A DNA stretch of 64,000 bases from Hygrophila difformis (GCA_030278955.1 JAOANR010000004.1:20716976-20780975), one strand, 5' to 3'; shown: positions 23,773-35,396, counted from the stretch's first letter. The notes: generated from the sequence alone by a model not told the origin. Numbers and translations are program-made.

Positions 23773-24471
23773 ATGGAGGGGTTAATGGATAGGGCAAGGG
23801 CGACACAGTTGGCCTGTGTCCCTAAGTTAGTGTTTGAGGTTAATTAGAAGCTTGCCGAGAATCGTGCAGATGGCAGGTGGGATTATATAGACGGTTCTTG
23901 CTTCCGAGGGATGTTGCATATCAAAGGGAAGCACGTTCCTGTAATACCTATGGTCCACCTCATGGAGGCGTGGGATCAGGACGCAAAATGTTTCCGCTTC
24001 ACTGATGGCCGGATATTAGAGTTAACCCCTGAGCGTATAGCTGCTGTCTATGGCCTTACTCATGGCCATGGGAGACATCTGATAACCACGGAGACGATTA
24101 AAGAGGATGATCCATTCTGTGAGCAAGTAAGAGAGAAGTTCAAACTGTGTGATAAGGGGAAATCTAATGTTAATTGGGATAGGTTAGCTGAACTTGTGCA
24201 TTCTCCTAATTGGGAGAGTGAAATGGAGATGCTTGAGTACTGGAGGTTATATGTATTATTTTGCATTGGTGTCGTGCTATCACCTCTTCCCAATCGGCGT
24301 TTGAGGCTGGGTTTGCTTACTGTGCTGCGTACCCCGGAGTTGGCTGAAACTTTTAACTGGGCATTTTTTGTCCAAGATGGCATTTTTAATATGATCTCAC
24401 CCCCTCATTCGGATGGCAATGTGAGGAAGGTGCTGCGCAAACGCTTGGGTAGTGATTTCCACTGTATTATG
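23773..24471 (+). pseudogene. Exon 1: PMD-like domain
   Basis: ATG at 23773 opens MEGLMDRARATQLACVP. An in-frame TAG at 23845-23847 interrupts it, then the frame continues through KHVPVIPMVHLMEAWDQDA, the G-rich motif AAVYGLTHGHGRH, and LEYWRLYVLFCIGVVLSPL. The pattern of a loop with acidic residues, ELTPERIAAVYGL and a helix-rich tail resembles plant mobile domain/aminotransferase-like proteins found next to Ulp1 or transposases. The donor is ATG|GTATGA at 24472. Without readthrough, translation could only start at an internal Met such as 23911. Confidence 0.65.
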
Positions 24472-24559
24472 GTATGATCAGAATTTATTATTCACATATC
24501 ATTGAATCTGATTATTTGTGCATCATTATGATATATGTTTATTTTCCAATTATTTGTAG

Positions 24560-24724
24560 CATGTCTTTTTCGACTTTGTTGGTTGCAAATCAGGCGGTTC
24601 TTTCACCTGTTGCTTGAAAAGGTCTCTCACAATGGATGATGTGAGGAAGTATGTTGGGCACGCGCTCCCACCTGAAGAAAGCCAATCCCCACCTACGGAG
24701 CCTGACAAAGCACAGGCGGATAAG
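24560..24724 (+). pseudogene. Exon 2 of the PMD-like/Ulp1 gene
   Basis: Acceptor TTATTTGTAG at 24550-24559, donor GTGGTT at 24725. Phase 0 with exon 1, reading HVFFDFVGCKSGGSFTC and on to DKAQADK. It ends the PMD-like part. Confidence 0.55.
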
Positions 24725-25227
24725 GTGGTTTAACAATCTGTATTCCATGTTATTTTTACGATGCATGGTGCTATATGTTTTTAGATTATTTGCTACAAAT
24801 ATGTGTCCATAGTTCTTTAAGTTTTCCCTCACATACTTGATCCTGCTCGTGTGAGAGTATTCTACTGCCAAGGTTTTCAATGAAGGTGAATTAACATATT
24901 CCAACCAACAGCACTTTTGCTACACATCTCTAAGTATTTCTATGGTTTTGGATCTAATAATTCGCATATTGTGTTTTTTTAATAGTCAGATGTGATATTC
25001 TCAAAACTCCATCATGATATATTATGTGCCTTGAACACAATGTTATTATCCACATATAACCATGTTATTCTTACTTGCATGTGTGCTTTATGTTATCCTT
25101 AGTCTCAGCCATGTCTCGATGGATCATAATTTGAGCCCTGCAACTTCTACCCCTCTACAATTACCCTGAATCATATTAATTTTTAATGATTGGATCAATG
25201 GCTTTTCTTTCTTTCTTTTGTCGACAG

Positions 25228-25305
25228 TGCACCAACACCCCTCAGCCTCAATCATCCGCAAAGGACCATGACACTGGGGTCTGTCCTGGCACTGGGAAGA
25301 AACGG
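25228..25305 (+). pseudogene. Exon 3 (linker)
   Basis: A 26-codon phase-0 exon between TCGACAG and GTAGAT, reading CTNTPQPQSSAKDHDTG, a flexible linker. Confidence 0.5.
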
Positions 25306-25384
25306 GTAGATGTAATAAATAGCTTATATCTAATTAAATCGTAAATACCTGGAGAGATTTGATGATTGCATTTTCCATTTGTAG

Positions 25385-26225
25385 GCACATGATGCTACTG
25401 ATGTTGAACAGCGAAAGGCTTATCTGAAAGCTGAGTATGCACGCCTGAATGCACAAGTAGAAGCACTGAAAAAACGTATGAAGGAAGTGGAATTGGAATT
25501 GGGATGCCTTGATGCTACTGATGCAAGCCTTGATGATCTTGATGCCATTGCAGTAGAGTTTGATGGGGTTGATGGGGCTGCTACAGGTGATGATGATGCT
25601 GTCCAGGTGAATGTCAACACAGGTGGCATCCCCCAAGTTAATGCAATGTCACCCCCACAGGTTGCTGCACCCGTGGCTTTGAAGCAGCCTCTTGCATTCC
25701 CCTCCCCACCAGACATGCCACCTTCACATCCTAATTGGGATCTATTAAGCACACCAATCACCATTGCCAGGGAAATACTAGAGGTTAGGATGTTTGTTGG
25801 ATGCGTTCTTCATTTTTCTAATGTTAAGGTATACGTGCTCTGTGGTATGATTTCATTTTTTCATTCCTTTTAATACTTAGCTTCTGTACACAGCAACACG
25901 AAGCCTCTACCGACAAACCTTACCCACCTTACCTGTCCACCAGTTCGCTGCTAAATTGGGATCTTTTAGGCTCACCAATCATCATTACCAGTGAAATGTT
26001 GGAGGTAAGGTTTTAATCGGATGCTTTGTTCATATCGTTTTTGATATCATATACCTCATTTCTGATGTGCTCCCACATTGTCATAATCGTCTTCATATTT
26101 ATTATGTACAGCAACAAAAAGCCAGTAGCGACCACCCTTCCACACCAGACTGCCCCCCTCCTACTTCACGGTCAAATAGGGTGCTTGTAGCATCTCCAAA
26201 CGACACCACCAAGGAAATATTGGTG
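25385..26225 (+). pseudogene. Exons 4-6: coiled coil and repeated linker exons
   Basis: Exon 4 (25385-25783) has a coiled coil (YLKAEYARLNAQVEALKKRM), then an acidic and a Pro-rich part. Exon 4's end, exon 5 (25894-26004) and exon 6 (26112-26225) are phase-0 repeats, each ending in a motif like NWDLLSTPITIAREILE right at the donor. Introns after exons 4 and 6 share sequence (GGATGTTT..TGGATGCGTTCT), so exon plus intron was duplicated. Exon 6 ends ILV with donor GTCAGG, weaker than its sisters. Confidence 0.55.
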
Positions 26226-26231
26226 GTCAGG

Positions 26232-26236
26232 ATGTT
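26232..26236. repeat. Target-site duplication ATGTT (left)
   Basis: ATGTT precedes the left LTR here and follows the right LTR at 51116-51120, showing that both ends derive from one integration, with no later rearrangement at the ends. Confidence 0.95.
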
Positions 26237-28972
26237 TGAAGCTTTGAGGTAAAACCACGATGCAATGCCCCCCGACAGCCTTTACACTATAATTCCTATA
26301 GGGCTGTTAAAAAGCTTGCCTAGTTTTTCCTACCGAAAGCGCACGGTATCAAGCTGCAATATTTATTTTAATTGTCGGGATCGTTCAAAAGAGAGTTACA
26401 CGATAGAAGTGTTTTAATAGAATTATTAGCTTTAGAATCTGTCTCTATTCTTGATTTAAGGATGTTGTAATGATGATTACTAAAGAATATTACTGAAATG
26501 TAAATGCTTAAAGCTGTAAATGTAGTAAAGAAATCAATTAAAATGATGTAGAACATTATGGTCTTATTCACGTGTTTAAGATGTTACAGACCAAATCAAA
26601 TGAAAAATGAAATAAGAATATGATGAGATTATCATACTTCATTAGCTAAAACATAATGAAAGTTCATTGAGATAGACAAATCCTTTACACAACTTAATCA
26701 ATTCTTCATGTCTTCAATCACTTCCCAAGACAGGTACTTATGATTCAGTGTCATAACATTCTAAGCTCTGAAATCATGGAATACTATCATCACAGAATGA
26801 TCTGTCAGACTCCTTCTGTGATAAAAGCTTTCAGAATCGTCACTTAATCTTTTCTTTCAGACTAGGATTAAGCCTTTGACAACTCGAGGTCACTTCTAAA
26901 TCATACTATATTCGTCTGAACTTGAAGTTGTTCTTTTTATTACCCTGATCAAACTGATCTTATGATCCTGTATTGGATGTCCTCTACAACAAATGAAAAA
27001 GCTAATATTTAAATCTATCATCCAATGTTTTAATAAGACTTATTTCTTCAGAATAATTCCTGCAAGTATTCATAAGGAATAATAGTCTTGTAAGTATATC
27101 AAGATGAAATTGCTATTCAAATTCCTTGACTTATCCAGACTACTCAGATTTGTATAAACGATTTAGCTCGAGAAATCTCTGTAAACAGTTCCAAATATCC
27201 GTGATTTGACTCAGGATTAGTAGACTGAAGAGAAATGTTTAATCTCCTACTCATAGCATATAGTGATAACTATAATACCATGAACCCCGGAAATTAATCT
27301 TCCTAATATTCTACTAATTTTTAGGACAAAAGATGGTTCTTGAAACATCTTTCCCTTTTAAACGACAGGTACTAAATGCCCAACTGAAGAACAAGTTTGT
27401 TCTTTATCAGTCCTGAGTAAATAATGATTGAGAAAACCTATATCGTCATCTCTCTCAGCGTACCAGTGTAAAATAGTAATACGTGTTGCACATATGAATT
27501 GTAAATTTATAATCATGAAGTAAGAGTACTCATCATATACTGGGAAGTATCCCAAAATATTATATGTATATGTAGTATTATATGTATAAAGAGACGTTGA
27601 GGGTTCTGAATCCTCTTAATCAAAATGCAAGGACGCTTCCAAAATATACATTGGAAACTAGACAGAATTAGGAAATAACTTTCCCAAGAAAAAGAATTTG
27701 AGAAGTAACTCTGCAAAATAAGTGTCCAAAATAGCTCGCAGTAACTATTTTGGGTTTCAAACTATGAACATTCTAATTTTCCGCACGCTATGTCTGTACA
27801 GCGTGGAGGGAGCTAATATTCAAAGAATGTTCCCCAGATTTTGTTTATACAAAGAATTGAATGCCTCGCAATAGTTTCTGTAAGAATGCGGCGAGGTGCT
27901 CAATTCCTACTTATAGATAGGGGTTATATATGTATAAGAAGTAAAAGTGAATGATTGATACCCTTTGAAATGGATATCAAGTCTATTGTTGTTATAGATT
28001 GATCCTCTCGCTTTGTCAGATTGACATCGCGTGAGTATTTGAATAGCCTTTGTCATAATAGATCTATTTGGATATTTCCTCGCGTCATCTTTTAGGATGA
28101 AGCGAGAGAATATCCTTATTCGAAGTAAATGATCAAAATTTATAACTGTCATAACTACCTTCTGGAATTTCTGTTTAGAAAATTATGAACATAGAATCTT
28201 TTGCATCCAAGTTCATGAACTCAAAGCTATTGATTCTCAAAGATTATCAAGCGATGATTAACACTGCATGGGTCTCTAGGAACCTTTTAGAGTTCTGAAA
28301 ATTAAACCCTATGATTCTCATCTGTAAACATAACATTTACAGAAAATCGAGTAAATTCATAATTCTGCCAGATCATACCTAACTCGGTTACAATATCCAA
28401 ATTTCTTACGTAATTGGAACGAACAATTTGCGCATTAAAAATGTGGAAGTGCTATGATCTTCGAAAATCGAATTAAAGATATGATGCAAAATTCAGATTG
28501 AATGATGAAATTGAGGTTTATACTCTGCTGAAACAGAATTACGAAATGAAAATAAAAACCAGAAAGATAAGAAATTCACAATCTGATAACCGATCATTCT
28601 TCCTGTATCTCAAATAACAAAGAATTAAAAACGAATACACCTGGAAATCTGATTGCTATCAGAATAATGCAAAGATGAGCGAACGAGTCGGAGTTTAGAT
28701 GATGATCGTCATGATGGATGAACAAGCGATCCGAAAGCAACTCTCCTCCCAGGGTATCCTCAAGCTAATCTAACATCTAATCTTAAAGAAATCTACTGCG
28801 AAATTGAATTACATTTCTACGAAAACAAATTACAAATCTGAAGAACATCAAAGTAAATTGCAGAGAAAATTAAATCCTAACCTACCTACTAAATTCTAAA
28901 AAGTGGACTGGAGAGTAAAATCGAGCTATTCTCTTCAATCTCCCGCCTGCTGAGCTGATTCCCCAAGGGTCT

Positions 28973-28980
28973 TATTTATA
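28973..28980 (-). promoter_or_regulatory. LTR TATA box
   Basis: Minus strand TATAAATA, with an identical copy in the 5' LTR at 50520-50527. Transcription of the element would start about 30 bp downstream. Confidence 0.6.
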
Positions 28981-29039
28981 GATGGGTGTTGTAACTGCTT
29001 CTGCCTTGGATGATAACCGCTCGCATCAGAATAGCTTTC

Positions 29040-29072
29040 CTCTCGCTTTGTCCAGTTCCTTCAAAGCGAGAG
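29040..29072. repeat. U3 hairpin CTCTCGCTTTG/CAAAGCGAGAG
   Basis: Perfect 11-bp stem (29040-29050 with 29062-29072) and 11-nt loop. Copy in the other LTR at 50587-50619. Related inverted repeats: 27784-27805, 27864-27896, 28004-28034, 28079-28107 and 29183-29205. Confidence 0.85.
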
Positions 29073-29568
29073 TCAGAAATGTAATCATCTTTCTTGACGA
29101 GGCGAGGTCTCACAGTTTCTCCAAGGAATCTGCTTCTCGCCATGACGGATAAAACTTCTGTCTTGCACAGACTTCCTTTCCTCGCGATGTCAAACAATCA
29201 TCGCGTGGACTTCAGCATCTGCACATTTTCCTTAAATCTTTTCCTGATTTCAGAAACAAGCCCTCGCACCATCCCTTTTCTTTCCTCGCTATGTCCTTTC
29301 CACTTCCTGCTGTTTTCCAGCTTAACTTCCTGATGAATGACAAAGCGTGGATCAGTTCAATAGAAATATTGCGTGCGAGACTTACAAAGAAAACTCAGAA
29401 TTTCAAGCCATTTTCCATGTATTTCCAACTTCTGTGCAATCTTAATTCTTCTACCATTTTTTCTAATCCTTTATGATTATTCATCAAAAATCAATGGAAT
29501 TAAGAGCAAAAGATCATCTTTAAGACACTAAATTGGACGCAAATGACAGTCACAAAAGACTGTCATCA

Positions 29569-29578
29569 CCATCCTCAC
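29569..29578 (-). other. Candidate polypurine tract
   Basis: The minus strand reads GTGAGGATGG directly before the 3' LTR. It is only mostly purine. The surrounding phrase recurs at 35440 and 35543. Confidence 0.5.
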
Positions 29579-30608
29579 ATTTAGAAACACTTGTCCTCAA
29601 GTGGTAAGAAACTTGTAAAGTTTCAAAGAATAAGTCCAATTAGTGGCTTCTGAGATTAAAATGTTCATGTAAAACTCCACTGGATCACTACCTTCTCTTT
29701 TCCAACTATCCCAAGCTCAACTCTTTCAACTGATTGATGCTTCATACCTGACTTAAAATTCACCAGATTTCATGGAAACATTAACAAAAGTGATTTGCAT
29801 TTATGTGAATTATTGTTCTGCTCCTTAGTTAGCCAGATTTCTCTTCTCACGCTCAATCCTGTCCAACTCATGTGCATATCTTGTATTCTGAAATGAAATA
29901 CACACTCTTTTTTTTTTATATCAAGGGGTGGCCTTCCGTGGCTTTCAATAGCTCGGTTTCACATTATTAGGAGGAGTCGCATGACCTGACATTGCAGATG
30001 AAACTTCAACTCCCCTGCCCTTGATTCTGCTCTTTTAAAGTTCTTCAACTCATAAATCAGAGGGGCAGCTGTGCCAGCTACTTATATCCACATTATTTTA
30101 CCACGTCTGTTTCTAAAATTTCCCTTGCTCTCTTTTTCCCCTTTTTTTTTTTTACTCAATATGCACACTCATCTTCCAAGAGAGACTAGATTAGATCAAT
30201 CCTCTTAACCCTGTGCAGTTATTGTTTATGGTATGCAAATCACTAAGGTTAATATCATCACAAAACCTTCAAACTATTTATCCAGTAATGACATCAATCA
30301 ATCTCAGAGCTTACAGCTAAGAACAGTTTTCAAGAGCGGCTCATGCTTGCAGTGAAAATCTATAAAGTAGATGTCTCCACAGGAACCACTTTTTAAACTC
30401 ATCTTCTATTCCTTTATCAGTTTATTAGCTTCCCTGAGTTTATTATTACTATCATTATTTTTAGCTTGAAATTCAATACTATGACACAACTTCATATTAA
30501 ATCTATCCTAAGTTATATCAGAACAAACGGAAACAGGAAAGAAATAAAGAAAAAGAGACTGTAATTAAAAAGAAGAAGAAGAAAGTTTCAGAAAACTCCC
30601 CTGCGATC
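29579..30608 (-). other. 3' noncoding region of the Athila-like element
   Basis: Between the end of the 1595-codon ORF and the polypurine tract. AT-rich, with T-runs at about 29908 and 30146. No gene seen. Confidence 0.6.
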
Positions 30609-33600
30609 TCAGGATGGTCCTGCATCATTGTCTGGATCCTTAGGTGGTATGGATGGAGATTTCTTTAGATCCGAGACTAGGTTGGCAAGAATGTCTACCA
30701 ATCTCGTGCTGTTATACTGCTCCTGTCTCCTCAGTTCCATATCCCTTTCTCGTTCCTGTCTTCTCTCTTCAAGTTCTTCTCTTCTCAGTCTTTCAAATCT
30801 TTCCATCTCTTCCCTTCTCATTCTTTCATGTCTATCCCATTCTTCCTTCCTTATCTTCTCTTGCCTCTCCATCTCCTCTTTCCTGAGTTTCTCCTCAGTT
30901 TGAATCCTAACATGCTCAAGTTCAATCCTCTTCTGCTCCATTTCTCTCTGAACATGCTTGTCTTCTGACATAGTTTGCACTAGCATTTCCATGGACTGTG
31001 CAAAACTTTGGATTGAAGTACTCATATTCTGAGATTCATCCACAGATACTGTGTTCCTCATTGGCTGTCTCACAGGTTGAGATGGTGCAGAAGTGTTCTC
31101 AAACTCTTCATCTTCTGGAATAGGATTCAATGCAGGAGATGGAGTTACAGTCTTTGTCCTTTTTGTTGTGGTTCTTGACTGATATGATCTTGATTTTGAA
31201 GGAAGATAGACCCTTTTTGCCTTAGGAGATGGCACCTTTGATCCTGATCCTTCGGAAGTTTGTTCCTCTAAATCTGGCATTTGGTAAATCAACTCTCCCC
31301 TTAAAGTGTCTTCGGGTAATGGAATAGGAGGATCTATCTTTATGATCTCTGATAAAAATGGTGTGATTGAAACTCCTTGTTTCTCACAAAGTCTTCTGAT
31401 TAAATTCGGATAAGCCAATGCTGCATCTTCTCCAACTCTTGACTTAATAACATTGAGAACATGGTGTGCAGCGCTGCATTTCCTTCCTGACCATAACAAT
31501 GCAAATCCCTCGAAAGTTCCGGCTGAGGGTCCTTGAAAATTTGTGGTAGGTCTGAGCTTTGAGTAGTAGAAATCAAGTGTAGGCAGGTACTCATGCTTCA
31601 AATTCTTCAAAGGGATCTTATTCTGCTCAGTTCCTCTGTGTGTTGAACAGAATCCCAGTGCCATTTTTCTAGCATTAACAAGTTTATTTCCTTGAGTTTT
31701 CTTCCTCAGTAGGACCTCGGATTTGACTTCTGGCTGTTCTAACAAAGGTGCCTGTATCAGATCATTTAGAGTTTCTACAGTGACTTGCACTGTTTTCCCT
31801 CTAATCCATGTTGTTTCTGCCTCAACATCAAAGTTAGCATAGAACTCCCTGGTTAGTTCCACATAACCACATTTGTTATTGTGTCTCATGAAAATGTCCC
31901 ATTCATTGATCCTCCTCCAGTAGCTGATACACTTATGATCCAGCCACTTGGGATGAAATCCTTTGTCCGGAACAATCATTTTGGACATCCCCAAGTAATT
32001 CTCCAATGCTTCCTTTCTTCCATTAAACTTAACTTTGATTTCTTCTTCTGTAAATTCAGTCCTCTTTTCAATGCTGTCAGGGATTGATAACCTCACCTTT
32101 GGACTATTCTTTCCCCAATAACTCGCAGATAGCAATTCTGGGACATCTTTTCCGGGGGATGATCCTTCAGATGTATCTGATTCATTTCCCTCGGATTCTT
32201 GTGCTTCTTCTTGCTCATCCCCAGCATTCTCATTTTCTTGTTCTTCTGTTTGGCCTCCTTCTTGAGCAGGTTCCACGTTTTCTTCATGAACTTGTTCTGA
32301 GTTTTGCTCATGGTCAGGCTCTGGATGTTCTTCTTGAACTCTATCAGTGTCATCATGTTGTGAATTGCCTATACCTGAATCATAAATCAATGACGTGCTG
32401 GTATCTACCTTCTCAGTAACTTCAAGGCTATGCTGATTTAAGATCTCTGTGGGATCTTCCTGTACAGGTTCGTTTAGTAGAAGAGGAATAGTAGTAGATT
32501 CGGAATCTAGAAATCCTTGGACTCCAAAATATTCTTCTACTCTCTTCTTCTGTTCTGCGGCCCATTCAGGATCATTCATCCTTACAATTGCTCTCTGAAC
32601 TACTTCATCCCTGACTTGAGGTGGAAGGAGCCATTGATTCATTTGATTTTCAGCATTCGTCTGTGTTCTGAGATATTGACTGACAGTGTCTTCCATAAAA
32701 TACTTTCTCTGCTGAGCTTCTTGAGTTTCATTTCTCTGCACTTCTTCTTCATAAGCTTGGATTGCTAATGGAGATGGTTCCATTACTTGGTCAGGATTTA
32801 TTTGTTGTTGGATTTCCTCTAACTCTGACTCAAGTTTAGCTGCATATTCACTTGCTTGTTCTGCTGAGGTGCGTGCATTCCCTCCTTCTCTAGCCAATTT
32901 TCTGAACCTTTTAATCAGTCCTTCCAGAGAGTAGGTCATGTTCCCGACTGTAGTTCCATGCAAGTTCATATCTTCAAAAGTCTGTAAATCTTCCAGTGTC
33001 TGTTCCTGAAATATGTCTGCCACTGATTCCTCAATTTGATTCACAAATTCTTGCTCATCTGCAGCTTGTTCTGTTGGTATATCTTGTTCAGTTTCTTTTC
33101 CTGAAAATCCTTGTAAATCAATCTGACTTTGAATGAGATCCCTGTTGACCTGAGCTTGTTGATCTTCATCTTGCCCTTCTCTATCATCTTTTTCAGTAAT
33201 ATGAACTAGTTGGAGATCAGTGCTTGGTCTGGTTGATCCTTGTTCATCAGGTTGATGTTCTTCAATGCATGCTCTCCAGCCCTCTGGATCTATATCCCCC
33301 ACTTCCAAATTAGTGTAAGGAGTGAGCTCCAACCTCTCTGTGTAGGGAACTATCCCTAGAGTTGGTTCGACTTTTTCTTCTTCAGAGCTGGTGTCAGGTA
33401 CTACATACTTAGGCTTTCTAGCCTTCATCTTTATCCTGAACTTTTTAACTGGCTTTTCAGGTTCCTTTTCTTGTTGCTTTTCTTTCTCAGGAATGATTCC
33501 CAATTGTTCTACATTCTCAAGAGAAGATCCTTGCTGCTTAAATTCTTCAGGGTTGGTTTCCTTATGCTCAGAAGGTAACCTTCCTCTCCTTTTGTAGGTA

Positions 33601-35396
33601 ACAACTTCTCTCTTTTCTTGAGCTGATTGTAGAATCTCAACATCTTCATCCATCAAATCTTTTGTCACATCCAGAATTTCTTTGGTTGCTAGCTCATCTT
33701 CATTTTTCCTCTTCTTCGGAATTCGGCTAGCTTCCTCAGACCTGCCTGTCTCCACCTTCCTCTCAGTCCTTTTCTTAGCTATTGGTACTTCATCTGAAGT
33801 GCTCGAACTGAGATTGTGTGACTTCCTCTTTTTAGAGGATACTTTCTTTTTACCTTTCTTGTCTTGAGTTCTCATGAGTTCCTCCCATTCACGATCTGCC
33901 TTTCGTTTGTTTGCATAATAGCAATCCATACTCTCTTGCAGAATCGGATGGATTTCATCATTTTCCTCATTCTTTTCTCCCAAAATAGTTGTAACCTCAT
34001 CAACTACTCTCATCCTCTCAATTTTTTGCTCATCGTCTGTACTGTCTTCATCTGAGTCGTGCTTCTTAATATAGAAGTTCTTGCCTAATCCCTTCAGCAT
34101 GATATTCATTCCCTTTCTATTCAGATATTTCTCATTCCATGCATCCCAATCATCAATAATTACCTGCTGAATTCTTCCTTGTGTTTGATCAGTGTAAGGT
34201 CTGTGCTCCTTGTATGCATTTTCCCTGCACATAGCATCATACCTGACATACTTCTCGATGAATTCTTTCTTCCTCTCCTGGACATATCCATGAACTTCCT
34301 GTTGGAGAGTTGGAGGTAATCTCTTCATGATCTTATTGGGTCTATCTGTAATGAGTAGATCTGCATCTGCTGGTGTTATTGATGGAGCTGAAACTTTTCT
34401 GAAATTCGCTACAGGTTCCAGTCCTTCATTAACAACTGATTCTCTGAAAATATTCCTTACTATATTTTGTGGTGTCTGTTTTGCATCTGATCTCTGCTTT
34501 CTGTTTTTGCCTGATCTCTCAGCTTCTCTCTTCTCTGCATCCTTAATCCATGCTTGCTGTTCTGGCATCGATTCAGCAAACTCCTCCAAAGGAAATTCCT
34601 CATTAGGTTTCCTTACCAACCCTGGTTTAAGAATCCTTTTCCTTAGATCATCCCCTTTTGACCATTTATTCATATACCTGATCCAGCTATTTCTAGCTTC
34701 CTGAATAATTCTAAGGACATCTTTCCATACCGCCTGACCTTGTTTAGCTTTCTTGAAATAAGGCTCAAGGTCATGTCTCAAATTGATCCGAGCGTCAATA
34801 ATCCTATCTAGAGCCAGGTTTGTCAAGAAATTCTGTTCAACGGGTCCCTTCTTGTTCAGGAATGTTGGAGGCATGTATGCAGGGAGTGCCTGCTGAGCAT
34901 CATAGACTCTAGCATTCCGGATTTCATTAAGTTTGCAGCAATATTTGGTGAGTCGCTTCACATATTTTGGTAGTGGTTGAGGATCAAAGTAATCCAGCTC
35001 CAGCCCTGTCTGATCTTTTGGATTGATAATTCTGTAGCACTCCTGATTCCACTCAGCCATGCACTTCCTTTCTCTTTCCAAAACTCTTTCCAGTCTGATT
35101 TCATTAGGCAGATGCCTATCATTAATCAGAATAATCATTTGATCATCCCAAAATCTATTCATCTTATCCCAGAATGCTTCTTCTAAATCAATCCTCAATG
35201 ATTCCTTTTCCTTCTCTGGTATACGTTGAAGCATAAATGGATTGATATAAAAGTCTGGAGGTGAAATTTGCATTGCTGTCCATCCACCACTTCTCCGAAT
35301 AGCTTCTACCATGTTAACCGTTCTCGTCTTTGCCAAGAATGATTTCTCTTTCTTATCCGATTCTATATTTCGAGCTTGAAGTTCTTCATAGGTCAT
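30609..35396 (-). CDS. Intact 1595-aa 3' ORF of the Athila-like element
   Basis: An uninterrupted frame in the position where Athila elements carry an env-like ORF. I see no signal peptide or membrane helix. Residues about 1-280 are charged and helical. About 525-560 is Lys-rich and NLS-like (KKGKKKVSSKKRKS). 570-1100 is very acidic and Gln/Glu-rich. About 1110-1330 contains LTREFYANFDVEAET and VTVETLNDLIQAP, similar to the 3' ORF at 19.6 kb and to the putative plant transposon protein family. About 1465-1580 is a strong coiled coil of E/R repeats. The Met start is the first of the frame; an acceptor-like site at 35407-35408 (TTTCTTAAG) lies ten bases upstream. Function unknown. A structural or nucleoprotein role is more plausible than envelope. 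Confidence 0.85.
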   Translation of the reverse strand: MTYEELQARNIESDKKEKSFLAKTRTVNMVEAIRRSGGWTAMQISPPDFYINPFMLQRIPEKEKESLRIDLEEAFWDKMNRFWDDQMIILINDRHLPNEIRLERVLERERKCMAEWNQECYRIINPKDQTGLELDYFDPQPLPKYVKRLTKYCCKLNEIRNARVYDAQQALPAYMPPTFLNKKGPVEQNFLTNLALDRIIDARINLRHDLEPYFKKAKQGQAVWKDVLRIIQEARNSWIRYMNKWSKGDDLRKRILKPGLVRKPNEEFPLEEFAESMPEQQAWIKDAEKREAERSGKNRKQRSDAKQTPQNIVRNIFRESVVNEGLEPVANFRKVSAPSITPADADLLITDRPNKIMKRLPPTLQQEVHGYVQERKKEFIEKYVRYDAMCRENAYKEHRPYTDQTQGRIQQVIIDDWDAWNEKYLNRKGMNIMLKGLGKNFYIKKHDSDEDSTDDEQKIERMRVVDEVTTILGEKNEENDEIHPILQESMDCYYANKRKADREWEELMRTQDKKGKKKVSSKKRKSHNLSSSTSDEVPIAKKRTERKVETGRSEEASRIPKKRKNEDELATKEILDVTKDLMDEDVEILQSAQEKREVVTYKRRGRLPSEHKETNPEEFKQQGSSLENVEQLGIIPEKEKQQEKEPEKPVKKFRIKMKARKPKYVVPDTSSEEEKVEPTLGIVPYTERLELTPYTNLEVGDIDPEGWRACIEEHQPDEQGSTRPSTDLQLVHITEKDDREGQDEDQQAQVNRDLIQSQIDLQGFSGKETEQDIPTEQAADEQEFVNQIEESVADIFQEQTLEDLQTFEDMNLHGTTVGNMTYSLEGLIKRFRKLAREGGNARTSAEQASEYAAKLESELEEIQQQINPDQVMEPSPLAIQAYEEEVQRNETQEAQQRKYFMEDTVSQYLRTQTNAENQMNQWLLPPQVRDEVVQRAIVRMNDPEWAAEQKKRVEEYFGVQGFLDSESTTIPLLLNEPVQEDPTEILNQHSLEVTEKVDTSTSLIYDSGIGNSQHDDTDRVQEEHPEPDHEQNSEQVHEENVEPAQEGGQTEEQENENAGDEQEEAQESEGNESDTSEGSSPGKDVPELLSASYWGKNSPKVRLSIPDSIEKRTEFTEEEIKVKFNGRKEALENYLGMSKMIVPDKGFHPKWLDHKCISYWRRINEWDIFMRHNNKCGYVELTREFYANFDVEAETTWIRGKTVQVTVETLNDLIQAPLLEQPEVKSEVLLRKKTQGNKLVNARKMALGFCSTHRGTEQNKIPLKNLKHEYLPTLDFYYSKLRPTTNFQGPSAGTFEGFALLWSGRKCSAAHHVLNVIKSRVGEDAALAYPNLIRRLCEKQGVSITPFLSEIIKIDPPIPLPEDTLRGELIYQMPDLEEQTSEGSGSKVPSPKAKRVYLPSKSRSYQSRTTTKRTKTVTPSPALNPIPEDEEFENTSAPSQPVRQPMRNTVSVDESQNMSTSIQSFAQSMEMLVQTMSEDKHVQREMEQKRIELEHVRIQTEEKLRKEEMERQEKIRKEEWDRHERMRREEMERFERLRREELEERRQERERDMELRRQEQYNSTRLVDILANLVSDLKKSPSIPPKDPDNDAGPS

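Larger units (their letters stand above)
26237..29568 (-). repeat. 3' LTR of the Athila-like element
   Basis: 3332 bp, same length as its partner. It holds no supported gene; its small ORFs are repeated identically in both LTRs. On the minus strand U3 comes first (29568 downward), with a cluster of CpG-rich hairpins at 27784-29350 and a TATA box at 28973-28980. Confidence 0.95.

Noticed and set aside
23403..23792. 129-codon ORF before the PMD-like exon
   Set aside because: No domain, odd composition, and it overlaps the start of the better-supported exon in another frame.
27358..29476. Small ORFs in the Athila-like LTR, repeated at 48905-51023
   Set aside because: They are duplicated because the LTR is duplicated. 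No domain, start context or conservation beyond LTR identity.
30628..30903. Plus-strand ORFs opposite the coiled-coil end of the 1595-codon ORF
   Set aside because: They are antisense shadows of the E/R repeats.
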